Counted from the stretch's first letter, positions 8,504 through 16,642 are shown. The stretch is DNA of 64,000 nt from Halomarinibacterium sp034670265 (GCA_034670265.1 JAXMNU010000004.1:422823-486822); one strand, 5' to 3'. Made by a program: numbers and translations. The notes: generated by a model from the sequence alone, not told the origin.

Positions 8504-9772
8504 CTAAATCGTTAATTGAAACTGAAGACATTGATTTTCAGTTACGGTGAAACTTCCCTGCCAAGTATATCCGTTACAACTAGCATTATAAGAATAATTT
8601 CCTGGACTCAAATTATTAAAATTTCCACCTGCTGCAGAATTGTCGCAACTTGGTGCTGTTGGAAAATATCCAGAGATAGTTGAACTGCCAACACTCGAAA
8701 CATTTACCGAAATATTACCGCAACCAAAATCTTGATTAATCCAAAATTTTACATCTCCAGTGCCGTTTCCGCCTCCACCTCCGCCACCAGAGCCTATTAG
8801 CAATTGTCTTGAACAAGTATTAGCTTCTATTGTAACCGTGCCACTCCAGTCTATACCTGAACAAGATGCAGTGTAAGAGTATACACCAGGATTTAAATTA
8901 CTAAAATTTGCACCGGCGCTAGCACCACAATCTGGAGCTGATCCATAATACCCAGTAATGGTATCATTTCCTACATTGGAAAGATTTACGCTAATAGGAC
9001 CACAACCTAGGTCTTCATTTACGTAAAATATTAATGATCCCGTATCATTTCCACCTCCACCTCCAGAGCCTACTAGTAATTGTCTTAAACAAGTATTAGC
9101 TTCTATAGTTACCGTTCCATTCCAGTTTATACCTGAACAAGATGCAGTATAGGAATATACACCAGGATCTAAATTACTAAAATTTGCTCCGGCACTAGCT
9201 CCACAATCTGGAGCCGATCCATAAAACCCAGTAATGGTGTCATTTCCTACATTGGAAAGGTTAACACTAATGGGACCACAACCTAGGTCTTCATTTACGT
9301 AGAAAATTAATGACCCCGAATCATTTCCGCCACCACCTCCGGTATCAACAATTGGAAGATTTTCTAATAAAATTACCTTACATTCTTGTGGCGAAAGAGT
9401 TACAACCCCTTCTCTTATTTCAGACCCACCATTTCCTACAGCTCTCACCAAATAACTGCCAGAAGGAACTACTTTACCTACAGCATTGGGTTCTCCACAA
9501 GAAAGACCATTGGGGAAGTAATATGTCAATCTACCAATTAAGGTTCCGTCAAAATATATATCGAATTCGTTGTCCAAATCAATTTCAGCTCCTACGTCCA
9601 ATTGTCCCATTTCTCGTCCACCATAATAATAAGCACAGGATCCATCATCACTTTCAGCTTCTGAATTGTATGAATAACTTAAGGAATCTGTACAGCCAGT
9701 AATTTCATCCTTTTCACAGGATAAAGTTGTTATAACTAGCAAAATAAAACCAAGGAGCTTTAATTGTTTCAT
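8504..9772 (-). CDS. Lipoprotein with three tandem cysteine-containing repeats
   Basis: A 422-residue lipoprotein with lipobox TTLSC (Cys19). Residues 26-47 (GCTDSLSYSYNSEAESDDGS followed by C) are a calcium-binding-like motif common in Bacteroidota surface proteins. After a domain at about 50-145 come three repeats of roughly 90 residues, each joined by a poly-Gly linker (SGGGGGND/NG) and each with the pattern GCG..SVN...DC..SA...F.NL.PG.YSY.ASC. Repeats 1 and 2 are almost identical, and the DNA repeats with a period of 276 bp (92 codons); repeat 3 has diverged. This is a probable surface adhesin or structural protein. No enzymatic motif was seen. Confidence 0.7.
   Translation of the reverse strand: MKQLKLLGFILLVITTLSCEKDEITGCTDSLSYSYNSEAESDDGSCAYYYGGREMGQLDVGAEIDLDNEFDIYFDGTLIGRLTYYFPNGLSCGEPNAVGKVVPSGSYLVRAVGNGGSEIREGVVTLSPQECKVILLENLPIVDTGGGGGNDSGSLIFYVNEDLGCGPISVNLSNVGNDTITGFYGSAPDCGASAGANFSNLDPGVYSYTASCSGINWNGTVTIEANTCLRQLLVGSGGGGGNDTGSLIFYVNEDLGCGPISVNLSNVGNDTITGYYGSAPDCGASAGANFSNLNPGVYSYTASCSGIDWSGTVTIEANTCSRQLLIGSGGGGGGGNGTGDVKFWINQDFGCGNISVNVSSVGSSTISGYFPTAPSCDNSAAGGNFNNLSPGNYSYNASCNGYTWQGSFTVTENQCLQFQLTI
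8766..9340 (-). repeat. Tandem 276-bp coding repeat (two near-identical copies)
   Basis: The block beginning CCTAGGTCTTCATTTACG on the plus strand recurs at 9006 and 9282, a spacing of 276 bp or exactly 92 codons, with only scattered substitutions. The boundaries are approximate. A more diverged third unit continues towards 8510. Confidence 0.75.
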
Positions 9773-10033
9773 GTTTGTTAAGATTAAATTATTTTATGTA
9801 ATGTTACTTCTATAAATTCAAAAAAAAATGTGTAAGAAATAATTATTTTATGCGTATGAAATTTCCAGAAACTTCAAGGCTAAATAGTACTTGAGTATCC
9901 CTAAAACCTAGAATGAGAAAGATTTTGTCTTTTTCATTAAATGAAAATTGCACGAATAAATAGACATCATTTAAATAACCTTTGAGTGAATGAATTTTAG
10001 ATTATTCAATAGTAGTGGAAAACAAAGCGCAAA
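9773..10033. other. Intergenic region without a recognised gene
   Basis: About 260 bp of AT-rich sequence between the repeat lipoprotein gene and the terminator of the response regulator. I see no ORF with coding character, no RNA gene and no clear promoter. It must hold the promoter of the lipoprotein gene starting at 9772. Confidence 0.5.
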
Positions 10034-10057
10034 AAAATACCCAATGATGGGTATTTT
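10034..10057 (-). terminator. Terminator of the two-component operon, containing palindrome copy 2
   Basis: AAAATACCCA-ATGA-TGGGTATTTT, a 10-bp stem followed on the minus strand by a run of T, 26 bases after the response regulator stop. The core 10037..10054 is the same ATACCC-N6-GGGTAT palindrome found at 8418 and 14198, so the site may have a second role. Confidence 0.75.
10037..10054. promoter_or_regulatory. Palindrome ATACCC-N6-GGGTAT (copy 2)
   Basis: ATACCC-AATGAT-GGGTAT inside the terminator stem of the two-component operon. It lies 265 bases upstream of the repeat lipoprotein start (9772), too far for a usual operator, so its main role may be termination. Confidence 0.4.
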
Positions 10058-10082
10058 AATAAAATGAATAAGAATAAATTAG

Positions 10083-10709
10083 TTAGAAATCATACTTTTT
10101 TTCCAATGCATACCGAAGCAACTCTCCTTTGCCGGAAAGCCCTAATTTATGAATCATGTTTTTTCTGTGTTTTTCAACCGTAGAGACAGCCGTAAACCGA
10201 ATGTTTGCAATTTCGCTTGTAGATTTTCCTTGACCAATAAGTGTTAATATTTCTCGTTCACTTTTGGAAAGCAAAGGCTTTTTATTGGTTGAGAGAGCTC
10301 CTTCTTTAATAGATTCAATATTAATTGAAGCATCAAAAAATTCATTTCCATTTGCCACAGTTTCAATAGCTTTTAAAACCTCTTCCAGAGGTGAATTTTT
10401 AAGTAGATATCCAGAAGCACCTGCTTCAATCATTTGGCTAACTGCATCTTCCTGATCAAACATGGAAAACGCTATCACTTTTATATGGGGAAATTGTTTC
10501 TTTATGAGTTTGGTCGCAACGATTCCGTCCATTTTTGGCATTTTAATATCGGTAAGTACCACTTTAGGTTGCTTCTTTTGCACAATTTCCCAGAGAGCCT
10601 CTCCATCGTTGGCCATCCCTATAATTTCAATATGTTCTTCATATTTTAAAAGTAAAGAAATTCCATCGACAAGCGATTGGTGATCTTCGGCTATAGCTAG
10701 TGTTATCAT
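10083..10709 (-). CDS. LuxR/NarL-family response regulator
   Basis: A 208-residue response regulator. Residues 1-120 are a receiver domain with phosphoacceptor Asp54 (VVLTDIKMPKMDG), an acidic pair near residues 8-9 and Lys104 (YLLKN). The C-terminal part (about 142-205) is a LuxR-type helix-turn-helix, with LSKSEREILTLIGQGKSTSEIA and STVEKHRKNMIHKLG. The start codon overlaps the stop of the sensor kinase by 4 bases, so the two are translationally coupled partners. Nearby copies of an 18-bp palindrome resembling tandem NarL-type heptamers are plausible targets, including autoregulation of the operon. Confidence 0.92.
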   Translation of the reverse strand: MITLAIAEDHQSLVDGISLLLKYEEHIEIIGMANDGEALWEIVQKKQPKVVLTDIKMPKMDGIVATKLIKKQFPHIKVIAFSMFDQEDAVSQMIEAGASGYLLKNSPLEEVLKAIETVANGNEFFDASINIESIKEGALSTNKKPLLSKSEREILTLIGQGKSTSEIANIRFTAVSTVEKHRKNMIHKLGLSGKGELLRYALEKKYDF

Positions 10710-12583
10710 ATAGGTATTTCAATTAAAATGCTAGTTCCTTTGTTTATAGTGCTATCTACTTCTAGAGTACCTTCAAAGTGTTCGATTCTTTTTTCAATAT
10801 TGGATAATCCTAGTCCTTCTTTTGAATGGATTTCTCGAGGGTCAAACCCTTTTCCGTTATCTTCAACTATAATGCTCAACATCTCTTTATGTTGCGTGAT
10901 AGATATGCTAGCTTCTGAAGCTTCAGAATGTTTTATAATATTGGTTACCAATTCTTGAATAATTCTAAAAATAGTAATTTCCATAGACGGATCAAGTCGT
11001 TCATCTAATCCAAAATCCTGCACATCAATGGTTAATTGCCCTGTAGCTGAAGCATTTTTGGCAAATGTCGAGATGGCAGGAAGTAACCCCTTTTTTGCAA
11101 TAACACCGCTATTTTTTAGATGTGCCATAGAGCGAACTTCTTTATATGCCTCATCCAATAATATTCCCGTTTTCTGGAATAGTTCTTCCATAGACTCCAG
11201 CTTATCTTTATTTTTTGAAAGATGATCAAATTGCAATTTTGCTGCAGATAACGTTGCCCCAACACTATCGTGTAAGTCACTCGCCAAACGCTCCCTTTCC
11301 TTCTCTTGTCCTGCAATCATGGCATCAATAGCTAGAAGCTCTTGGTCTTTTAATATCTTTTCCTTTTTCTGAATTTCAAGTTCTTTTTCCTGCTCAGCAA
11401 TGCGTTGTTTACGTTTGGTGTTTTTGTATAATAGAAATCCAATTACCGAAACAGTAAAAAGACCACCGCCTAGTGCAATAGCAATATTTTGGTTCTGTTT
11501 TTTCTTTTGTTGCTCTATTAAAATTTGTTTTTCTTTTTCAGTAGTTTGGTATTTGGTTTCTAATTCTTTGTACTTATTCTCACTCCGGTTATACGTTTCT
11601 TCTTCAAGAGCAATGGTAAAATTTATGAGATTTTGGTATGCTCCTTTATAGTTTGATTGTATGGAATCTGCAATAGATTGATATAAAAAGCGGTACTTCG
11701 AATATTCCTTTTCAATTCGATTGTAATCTGTTTTGTCAATACTCGAGAGGATTTGGGTTACACTGTCCACATTTATTGGTAAGAAGAAACGAGCCTTTGC
11801 TAGTTTCGATCTTTTTAAAAGAGTTGAATTATACGGAAATGTTATTTTTCTTAATTCTTTAAGCGCAGTATTTTCAAATTTGATAGCTTTTTGTTCCTCT
11901 TTCTTTTCATCAAAATAACTAGCAATGAGTTGGTAAATAATTGCATTTAAGTAACTGTTATTTGATGAATTTGCAAATGCTAATATTTCATTTGCTTTTT
12001 CATGATTCCAACGATCCAAATCCCTATACTGAAATTCTAAAATAAGTTTAAAGTAATTAGCGTAAACTTTTTCTGTTTCATCAAATGCAGACTCCAGGTA
12101 CTTTTTTAAATACAATTTTGACGTTGTATTGTTGAATAAATAATCACTTCTGTTTAGTTCTAAAATTTTTCTAAGTGCTTCGCAAATAAGAATTTTAGAA
12201 TTTTCCTTTTCGGCTATTTCTAGTGCAGAAACATAATGGTTTCTTGCTTCAATAAGCTTGTCTGAAAATCTATAGAAATAATAATCTCCTAAATTAATTT
12301 CATACAAAAAACTACCCAAAACAGTAGTTTTTGCTACTTGATTTTTGGTTACTTTCTCTATAGAATCAAAATAGGGATTATAAATATTGAAGTTTTTCAA
12401 AAATTGTATCCTCCAAAGGATCATCTTATTTTCAAACGTAGGGTTAGCATAGTCTTTTTCAGAAATACTTGACAACTTATAATCGCGGAAAGCAATAATA
12501 ATAGCTTCCTTTTCTTCTGCTTGATTAAATTTTGAAGCCGAAAAAAATGTAAAACAAAGGACTATTAAAATAGCTAATCTCAA
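10706..12583 (-). CDS. Sensor histidine kinase, HisKA_3 type, with periplasmic helical sensor
   Basis: A 625-residue membrane kinase. It has an N-terminal signal-like segment (1-17), then a long helical, TPR-like periplasmic region (about 20-330), a coiled coil (330-365), one membrane span (367-386), a second coiled coil (387-428) and the HisKA_3 dimerisation domain with phospho-His438 in ERERLASDLHDSVGATLSAA. The HATPase domain follows, with the N box QELVTNIIKHSEAS and the G1 box DNGKGFD. This TPR/one-TM/HisKA_3 layout paired with LuxR regulators is common in Bacteroidota. It overlaps the next gene and the previous gene by 4 bases each. The signal sensed is unknown, but the caspase genes upstream suggest stress or damage. 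Confidence 0.9.
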   Translation of the reverse strand: MRLAILIVLCFTFFSASKFNQAEEKEAIIIAFRDYKLSSISEKDYANPTFENKMILWRIQFLKNFNIYNPYFDSIEKVTKNQVAKTTVLGSFLYEINLGDYYFYRFSDKLIEARNHYVSALEIAEKENSKILICEALRKILELNRSDYLFNNTTSKLYLKKYLESAFDETEKVYANYFKLILEFQYRDLDRWNHEKANEILAFANSSNNSYLNAIIYQLIASYFDEKKEEQKAIKFENTALKELRKITFPYNSTLLKRSKLAKARFFLPINVDSVTQILSSIDKTDYNRIEKEYSKYRFLYQSIADSIQSNYKGAYQNLINFTIALEEETYNRSENKYKELETKYQTTEKEKQILIEQQKKKQNQNIAIALGGGLFTVSVIGFLLYKNTKRKQRIAEQEKELEIQKKEKILKDQELLAIDAMIAGQEKERERLASDLHDSVGATLSAAKLQFDHLSKNKDKLESMEELFQKTGILLDEAYKEVRSMAHLKNSGVIAKKGLLPAISTFAKNASATGQLTIDVQDFGLDERLDPSMEITIFRIIQELVTNIIKHSEASEASISITQHKEMLSIIVEDNGKGFDPREIHSKEGLGLSNIEKRIEHFEGTLEVDSTINKGTSILIEIPI

Positions 12584-13332
12584 GAAATTATTCTAAACTT
12601 AGTATTTATAGGTCTGCAAGGCCACTTGATGTTTTTATCTTCTACAGACTTTTGGTCTGGGATATTTAATTCGTTGTTAACTGCATCTTCAAGAACTTCA
12701 GCAATTTTATCATTATAACTGGTTTCATAGCCATAGTTATATAGCCTTTGTAACCTTGACCTTCCCTCTGGAGAAATTACAATATCTTCACCCACCCTTA
12801 CCATAAAGAGTTCATCCACATAATCGGCTTTATGTTTTTCTTCTTGAAAAATTCGAGTAAATTTTTCATCAATTGGAGAAAAAATGGGCTCTGCCATCAT
12901 TATATCATTGTCTAGTAGTAGAATATCTACATCCTGACAATCGAAGTTATTCTCCATGTTCATTCCTCTTACGCCAAATTCCAAAGAATACTTTTTCTTG
13001 TAATTTGGATTTCTTTCATCAATATCTGGGTCATCGTCTGACATTGTAAAACTTTCAAAATTCATAAAGCCTGTAAATCCCATGGATACGGGACCTGAGT
13101 AATTTTGTAAATAAAGTTGAATTTTTTTAAGACGAAATGCATCTCCTTCTGGAGAACCTAAAAATTTTGCATAAACAAAAAATTCTGTTCCGTAAGCTTT
13201 CCCTCCATATATACATTGCCAATCTGCTTTTTCATCTTTTGGACCTTTGGTGTTTTTACCAAGTAGTGAGCGGTCACTTAGGGCTTTTGTATTTTTATCC
13301 AGTGCTACAGTGTATTTAATATTTTCATGCAT
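12580..13332 (-). CDS. Uncharacterised 250-residue protein of the caspase/two-component operon
   Basis: I do not recognise a family. The protein has no signal peptide or membrane segment and is probably cytoplasmic. Its first half is strand-rich (WQCIYGGKAYGTEFFVYAKF, IQLYLQNYSGPVSMGFTGF). An acidic patch DDDPDIDERNP lies in the middle and is followed by a predicted mixed alpha/beta C-terminus ending INTKFRIIS. It lies 12 bases after the caspase-like gene and overlaps the kinase by 4 bases, so it is an integral member of the operon. From context it could be a substrate, inhibitor or adaptor of the caspase. This is inference only. Confidence 0.6.
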   Translation of the reverse strand: MHENIKYTVALDKNTKALSDRSLLGKNTKGPKDEKADWQCIYGGKAYGTEFFVYAKFLGSPEGDAFRLKKIQLYLQNYSGPVSMGFTGFMNFESFTMSDDDPDIDERNPNYKKKYSLEFGVRGMNMENNFDCQDVDILLLDNDIMMAEPIFSPIDEKFTRIFQEEKHKADYVDELFMVRVGEDIVISPEGRSRLQRLYNYGYETSYNDKIAEVLEDAVNNELNIPDQKSVEDKNIKWPCRPINTKFRIIS

Positions 13333-13344
13333 GGTTTATTGTTT

Positions 13345-14160
13345 TTAGTTAGTAAATATTATTTTTTCAGTGTTAGATTTATTAGCAAAAATTTGAGGGG
13401 TTTGATTAAAACCAAGAGTATCATTTGGTAATGTTTTCAGTAAATTATTAAAAATTGCTTTATAGGTTGAGTTTGGATTTTTTTTGATACAATTAATTAG
13501 GAATCTACTAAAAGCACTATTTAATCTATTATCAATTACATCTCCGTAGGCTTTTTCCAAATAGGTGCAAGCAGTAAGGGTATAAACGTTAGGGGATTTA
13601 ATGTTTTCTTCTAAGGTTTTACGGAACTTTGCATGATCTGGAATAGGAGTGGAGTCTGGTTTTTTAAAAGTTTTAACTTGAAAATGAGACCCCTTTTGTT
13701 TGTCATCTTTATTATTATTTTCTTTTTGAAGTGACATTTTATACAACTCTATTCCTCCAGAGTAACACGAATCTAAAATACAGATTAACCTAGCTTCTAT
13801 TGGTGCTAATTTTACTATTTCTGAAATTTCAACTTCAGAAATAGTATCGTTTCGTGTACGCAATTGATGTTCTACCCAAAGCCCTTCACTATCTTCTACA
13901 AGCTCATATGTGCCGTGCCCTGAAAAAATAAATATTCCTATATCATTCTTGCTAATGTCGTTAATGAATGCCTTTAATTTGTTAATAACAAAACTTTTTC
14001 TAGTGTTGAAAGGAGAGTGAAGACACACTATATTGGACTCTTCAACTTGATAGGTTTGCTTAAGTAAGTTCTCCCAATCTAATGCATCGTTTACACAAAT
14101 TGAAAGATCTGGCACGCCAAGATATTCATCAATTCCAATAATTAAAGCTTTTATGGGCAT
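13345..14160 (-). CDS. Caspase-like (peptidase C14) protein
   Basis: A 271-residue cytoplasmic protein with the caspase-haemoglobinase fold signature. Strand 1 reads KALIIGIDEYLGVPDLSICV, the catalytic His82 lies in FIFSGHGT and the catalytic Cys132 in CILDSCYSGG, the usual His-Cys dyad of metacaspases and bacterial C14 proteins. The C-terminal third (LTACTYLEKAYGDVIDNRLN, then SAFSRFLINCIKK) matches the small subunit region. Bacterial members cleave after basic residues and some serve in immunity or programmed death. It is the first gene of an operon with an orphan protein, a sensor kinase and a LuxR-type regulator. A perfect 42-bp palindrome lies 26 bases upstream of the start codon. Confidence 0.85.
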   Translation of the reverse strand: MPIKALIIGIDEYLGVPDLSICVNDALDWENLLKQTYQVEESNIVCLHSPFNTRKSFVINKLKAFINDISKNDIGIFIFSGHGTYELVEDSEGLWVEHQLRTRNDTISEVEISEIVKLAPIEARLICILDSCYSGGIELYKMSLQKENNNKDDKQKGSHFQVKTFKKPDSTPIPDHAKFRKTLEENIKSPNVYTLTACTYLEKAYGDVIDNRLNSAFSRFLINCIKKNPNSTYKAIFNNLLKTLPNDTLGFNQTPQIFANKSNTEKIIFTN

Positions 14161-14185
14161 TTTTTAGTAAAATTAGATTATCTAT

Positions 14186-14227
14186 TGAGATTTGAAAATA
14201 CCCAATATTGGGTATTTTCAAATCTCA
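14186..14227. promoter_or_regulatory. Perfect 42-bp palindrome upstream of the caspase operon (contains copy 3)
   Basis: Both 21-base arms are exactly complementary, centred between 14206 and 14207. The core 14198..14215 is ATACCC-AATATT-GGGTAT, shared with 8418 and 10037. It lies 26-67 bases upstream of the caspase ATG. On the minus strand no T run follows the stem, so it is a poor intrinsic terminator for the small gene at 14318; an operator is more likely. Confidence 0.65.
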
Positions 14228-14317
14228 TGATATTTAATTAATCCCTTAAAACTAATTGGAATAACGCGAAGTAACAAGTTTGATAGAAACTAATTTTTTT
14301 GTATTTAGAAAAAGAAG

Positions 14318-14506
14318 TTACTCTTTCAAATACAACTTGGCGGCTAGTAATAATGCTATAAAAACTATAAAACCTATAAGTATCCAAAAACTACCCTTAA
14401 ACTGCTTTTTGTGTAGTTTTTTGTCTTTTTTATAACTAAAAATCATAATGGTAACAAAGACAATTATAAAGCAAATAGTAAAAATAAGCTGGCCTGTAGA
14501 GAACAT
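14318..14506 (-). CDS. Small two-span membrane protein
   Basis: A 62-residue protein with two hydrophobic segments (residues 5-23 and 41-58) joined by a very basic loop (SYKKDKKLHKKQFKGS). The family is not recognised. Small proteins of this type often sit beside membrane complexes, but none is adjacent here. It is divergent from the MazG-like gene and on the same strand as the caspase operon, 157 bases upstream of it. Confidence 0.55.
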   Translation of the reverse strand: MFSTGQLIFTICFIIVFVTIMIFSYKKDKKLHKKQFKGSFWILIGFIVFIALLLAAKLYLKE

Positions 14507-14554
14507 AAATTATTGTAGTTTTACATTCACAAAAATACAACATACTACGCTACT

Positions 14555-14947
14555 ATGAAGAATAAAATTGCCGCCGTTCACGAATTTCACTCAGCATTTG
14601 GATTGGGAATTAAAAATACACCTACTGCCGACCTTGGCAAAGCTAAAAACCTCCTACGTTATAAACTTATGCGAGAGGAAAATGAAGAATATCTAGAAGC
14701 AGCAAACAGTAACGATTTGGTTGAAGTTGCCGACGCCCTTGGAGATATGCTTTATATCCTTTGTGGAACTATTATTGAACATGGTATGCAACACAAAATT
14801 GAAGAAGTTTTTGAAGAAATTCAAAAAAGTAATATGAGTAAATTGGGTGCAGACGGTAAACCCATTTATCGAGAGGATGGAAAAGTTTTAAAAGGGCCTA
14901 ATTATTTTAAGCCTAATATTGAAGAAATTCTTAAAAGGGAAGTCTAA
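14555..14947 (+). CDS. MazG-like nucleoside triphosphate pyrophosphohydrolase
   Basis: A 130-residue all-alpha NTP pyrophosphohydrolase. The metal site is visible as REENEEYLEA (EExxE pattern, about residues 45-54) and EVADALGDMLY (ExxD pattern, about 64-74). Length and the C-terminal YREDGKVLKGPNYFKPNI fit the single-domain phosphoribosyl-ATP pyrophosphohydrolase-like group. The likely role is hydrolysis of non-canonical or surplus NTPs, perhaps as a house-cleaning enzyme. Its stop codon overlaps that of ilvE by 4 bases. Confidence 0.82.
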   Translation: MKNKIAAVHEFHSAFGLGIKNTPTADLGKAKNLLRYKLMREENEEYLEAANSNDLVEVADALGDMLYILCGTIIEHGMQHKIEEVFEEIQKSNMSKLGADGKPIYREDGKVLKGPNYFKPNIEEILKREV

Positions 14948-16014
14948 ACGACTTTGTGTCTCCAGCCAAATGAGTCTTCGGCAAGATTATATTGAATATC
15001 CATCAATTCCTTTTTAAATCTTTTAGCGTAGCTATTTTCTACTTTTGGAAGTTCGTTGAGGTCACCCTTATAGCTAAAGCCATTCACAAAGCTAATAACA
15101 GCTGCTGTTCCAGAACCAAATATTTCTTTTAATGAACCATCTTTCGCTGCTTCAACCAATTCGGTCACGGTAAGTTTTCTAACATCTACTTTAATTCCGT
15201 CTCTTTCGGCTAAAGCAATAACACTCTTTCGAGTTACACCATCCAGAATACGGTCACTTGTAGGGGCGGTTATTAAGGTATCATTAATTCTGAAAAAGAC
15301 GTTCATGGTACCAGCTTCTTCCAAATATTTGTGAGAATTTGAATCTGTCCAAATCACTTGCTGAAACCCTTTTTCCTTAGCCAAATTAGTTGGGTAAAAT
15401 TGTGCCGCATAATTTCCGGCAGCCTTAGCGAACCCAACACCACCATCGGCAGATCGACTATATTGTTCTGCAATAACGACTTTCAATTCTCCAGAATAAT
15501 ATGCACTTACCGGGGAAACGATAATCATAAATTTATATTCGTTTGATGGCGATGCCGAAACACAATTTTCGTTCGCAATTACAAAAGGACGAATGTAAAG
15601 TGAATTACCAACTCCAGTTTGAGCCCATGCCTTATCCATTTTAAGTAAAGTTTCTAGAGCCTCAAAAAAGAGGTCTTCAGGAAATTCTGGAATAGCCAAT
15701 CTTTTTGAAGAAATATTAATTCGTTTCAAATTTTCGAGAGGTCTAAAAAGAAATAAAGAACCTTTGTCATCTTTATAAGCTTTCATCCCTTCAAAAACGG
15801 CTTGTCCATAATGAAATACTTTAGACGATGGATAAATACTTAAAGGTCCATAAGGTCTAATAGTAGGGTTTTGCCAAGCGCCATTTTTAAAATCACACTC
15901 AAACATATGATCTGTAAATGTGGTTCCAAATGTAAGATTCGAAAAATCTACTTGTCCTATTTTGGAGGTTGCTGCTTTTTCAATAGAGAGGGTGTAATCT
16001 TTGGTAAGGCTCAT
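14944..16014 (-). CDS. ilvE: Branched-chain amino acid aminotransferase
   Basis: A 356-residue fold-type IV PLP enzyme. The ATG at 16014 (MSLTKDYTLSIEKA) was chosen over an upstream start because it gives the usual length. Typical blocks are the substrate loop FHYGQAVFEGMKAY, SLYIRPFVIA, the catalytic-lysine region GFAKAAGNYAAQF and the cofactor-phosphate region LEEAGTMNVFF, with DRILDGVTRKS. It catalyses the last step of leucine, isoleucine and valine synthesis and the first step of their breakdown, in the cytoplasm. It is transcribed alone, convergent with the MazG-like gene. Confidence 0.95.
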   Translation of the reverse strand: MSLTKDYTLSIEKAATSKIGQVDFSNLTFGTTFTDHMFECDFKNGAWQNPTIRPYGPLSIYPSSKVFHYGQAVFEGMKAYKDDKGSLFLFRPLENLKRINISSKRLAIPEFPEDLFFEALETLLKMDKAWAQTGVGNSLYIRPFVIANENCVSASPSNEYKFMIIVSPVSAYYSGELKVVIAEQYSRSADGGVGFAKAAGNYAAQFYPTNLAKEKGFQQVIWTDSNSHKYLEEAGTMNVFFRINDTLITAPTSDRILDGVTRKSVIALAERDGIKVDVRKLTVTELVEAAKDGSLKEIFGSGTAAVISFVNGFSYKGDLNELPKVENSYAKRFKKELMDIQYNLAEDSFGWRHKVV

Positions 16015-16120
16015 GTGTTGTGTTTGAGTGTCAAAATTAGTCAAAAAAATGGGCAATTAAAACCTAAAAATTTAATAAAATTGCACTATATTATTAAACC
16101 TATTTAAATATTCATAATAA

Positions 16121-16642
16121 ATGAAAAAATTAGCATATTTATTACTATTAAGCCTAGCCGTTGTCGCTTGTAAAAACACAAATGAAACAAGTGAAAAAGA
16201 AGATACAGCTGTTGTAGAAGTTGAAGATGTATCTGTAAACTACCAAAGTTTTGGCGAAGAAATTACAGATGACGCCGTCCTTAACAAAGATGAAATGATT
16301 TCAACCTATCAAAACCTTAAAGAAGGGGATACTGTTGAGGTTAAATTTACTTCAAAAGTAAATAGCGTTTGCCAATCCAAAGGGTGTTGGATGCGATTGG
16401 ATATGGGAGACAATGAGTCTTTTGTAAAGTTTAAAGATTATGCCTTTTTTATGCCAAAAGATATTGCTGGGCAAGAAGTTATTGTAGACGGAAAAGCTTT
16501 TGTTGAGCAAACCTCTGTGGAAGATTTAAAGCATTTTGCTAAAGATGCTGGTAAATCACAAGAAGAGATTGATGCGATTACAGAGCCTAAATTAACATTG
16601 TCATTTCTTTCTTCTGGAGTTTTAATTCCAGAAAAGCAGTAA
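16121..16642 (+). CDS. DUF4920 lipoprotein
   Basis: A 173-residue lipoprotein (signal MKKLAYLLLLSLAVVAC, Cys17). The C-terminal 120 residues match DUF4920: NLKEGDTVEVKFTSKVNSVC, CWMRLDMGDNESFVKFKDYA and LSFLSSGVLI. The conserved QSKGCW motif with nearby cysteine suggests a metal or redox site, although the function is unestablished. It ends 4 bases before mnmD, so the two are probably co-transcribed. Confidence 0.82.
   Translation: MKKLAYLLLLSLAVVACKNTNETSEKEDTAVVEVEDVSVNYQSFGEEITDDAVLNKDEMISTYQNLKEGDTVEVKFTSKVNSVCQSKGCWMRLDMGDNESFVKFKDYAFFMPKDIAGQEVIVDGKAFVEQTSVEDLKHFAKDAGKSQEEIDAITEPKLTLSFLSSGVLIPEKQ

Noticed and set aside
8766..9340. Possible CRISPR array in the repeats of the lipoprotein gene
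   Set aside because: The repeat unit is 276 bp, in frame and coding, with no unique spacers. No CRISPR-like array of 25-40 bp repeats was seen anywhere in the window.
9310..9702. 130-codon plus-strand ORF antisense to the repeat lipoprotein
   Set aside because: It is a frame shadow of a biased, Gly/Ser-rich repeat gene; the composition (many His, Leu, Gln) is not that of a real protein.
14186..14227. Intrinsic terminator for the small membrane protein gene
   Set aside because: The stem is strong but no T run follows on the minus strand, and the core recurs as a motif elsewhere.
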